From Verrucomicrobiales bacterium (GTDB lineage: Bacteria; Verrucomicrobiota; Verrucomicrobiia; Limisphaerales; JAFMIX01), in assembly GCA_017853785.1 (NCBI GenBank), contig JAFMIX010000022.1:1-14842 (forward strand): a DNA stretch of 14,842 nt. The letters are read 5' to 3'. The notes below the pieces were generated by a model. The model made no database searches and had not been told where the DNA came from. It saw only the letters and a list, made by a program, of their open reading frames with translations. Positions 14,553 to 14,842 of this stretch are shown piece by piece (position 1 is the first letter of the stretch; each line of letters opens with the position of its first letter). The position numbers and the translations under genes were made by a program.

Positions 14553-14834
14553 TTATTTCTTGGCTTCGCCGAAAAACGCTTTGCCGAGGTCTTCGTGCGG
14601 GCGCGCGATGACGTGCGCGGCGCTCAATTCGCCGATCTTCGCGGCGGCCTTCGAGCCGGCGTCCACGGCGGCTTTGACGCTGGCGACATCGCCGCGGCAG
14701 ATGACGGTGATCAAGCCGCCGCCGATGGCGATGGTCTTGGTGATGGTGACGTTCGCGGCTTTCGCCATGGCGTCAGTGGCTTCGACGCTGCCGGTGTAGC
14801 CTTTGGTTTCGATCATTCCTATTGCTTCGCTCAT
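14553..14834 (-). CDS. BMC-H hexameric shell protein
   Basis: Single-domain BMC facet protein, 93 residues: AIGMIETKGYTGSVEATDAM (4-23), KAANVTI, pore loop AIGGGLIT (36-43) with three glycines, helix RGDVASVKAAVDAG, end AAHVIARPHEDLG and a Lys-rich tail (GEAKK). Its pore, with Gly-Gly-Gly, differs from the two other BMC-H proteins here, so hexamers of different permeability can be expected. It is the first gene visible in the operon; only 8 bases upstream are in the window (AT-rich, no Shine-Dalgarno), so I cannot tell whether it is the operon's first gene. ATG at 14834 fits the usual N-terminus exactly. Confidence 0.96.
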   Translation of the reverse strand: MSEAIGMIETKGYTGSVEATDAMAKAANVTITKTIAIGGGLITVICRGDVASVKAAVDAGSKAAAKIGELSAAHVIARPHEDLGKAFFGEAKK

Positions 14835-14842
14835 AATTTATT

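Overview
The window reads entirely on the minus strand, right to left. It carries most of a bacterial microcompartment (BMC) operon of the Planctomycetes/Verrucomicrobia type (PVM or PV BMC), followed downstream by two housekeeping genes, recQ and a truncated leuS. The GC-rich DNA, this BMC gene set, the near absence of Shine-Dalgarno sequences and the short palindromic or tandem intergenic repeats all suggest a Verrucomicrobiota genome. That taxonomic call is an inference from gene content, not from a marker gene.

Layout in transcription order: two BMC-H shell genes (14834-14553, 14522-14244); a 77-base spacer holding a large palindrome; an acetate-kinase-family gene (14166-12976); a third BMC-H (12936-12652); a BMC-P vertex gene (12562-12251); a CoA-acylating aldehyde dehydrogenase with an N-terminal targeting helix (12224-10713); two more BMC-P genes (10709-10431, 10434-10129); a class II aldolase with extensions at both ends (10126-9080); then lutA, lutB and lutC (9053-6153), a PduS/RnfC-like electron-transfer flavoprotein (6140-4824) and a PduT-like tandem-domain BMC-T shell protein with a candidate Fe-S cysteine (4827-4276). 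After a 76-base gap come recQ (4199-2016) and leuS (from 1951, running off the left edge). No gene-free stretch exceeds 300 bases.

How the genes fit together (inference from known families): the aldolase would split fuculose- or rhamnulose-1-phosphate into DHAP and L-lactaldehyde inside the shell. The dehydrogenase would turn lactaldehyde into lactyl-CoA with NADH production. A phosphotransacylase, not seen in this window, would give lactyl-phosphate, and the acetate-kinase-family enzyme would give lactate plus ATP. LutABC would then oxidise L-lactate to pyruvate. PduS docked on the PduT-like BMC-T could re-oxidise NADH and pass electrons through the shell. The combination of a PVM-type core, LutABC and a PduS/PduT pair, with no diol dehydratase or lactate/malate dehydrogenase in view, is the most interesting feature. 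The kinase also has substitutions at several catalytic positions of the acetate kinase family, which hints at a substrate other than acetate.
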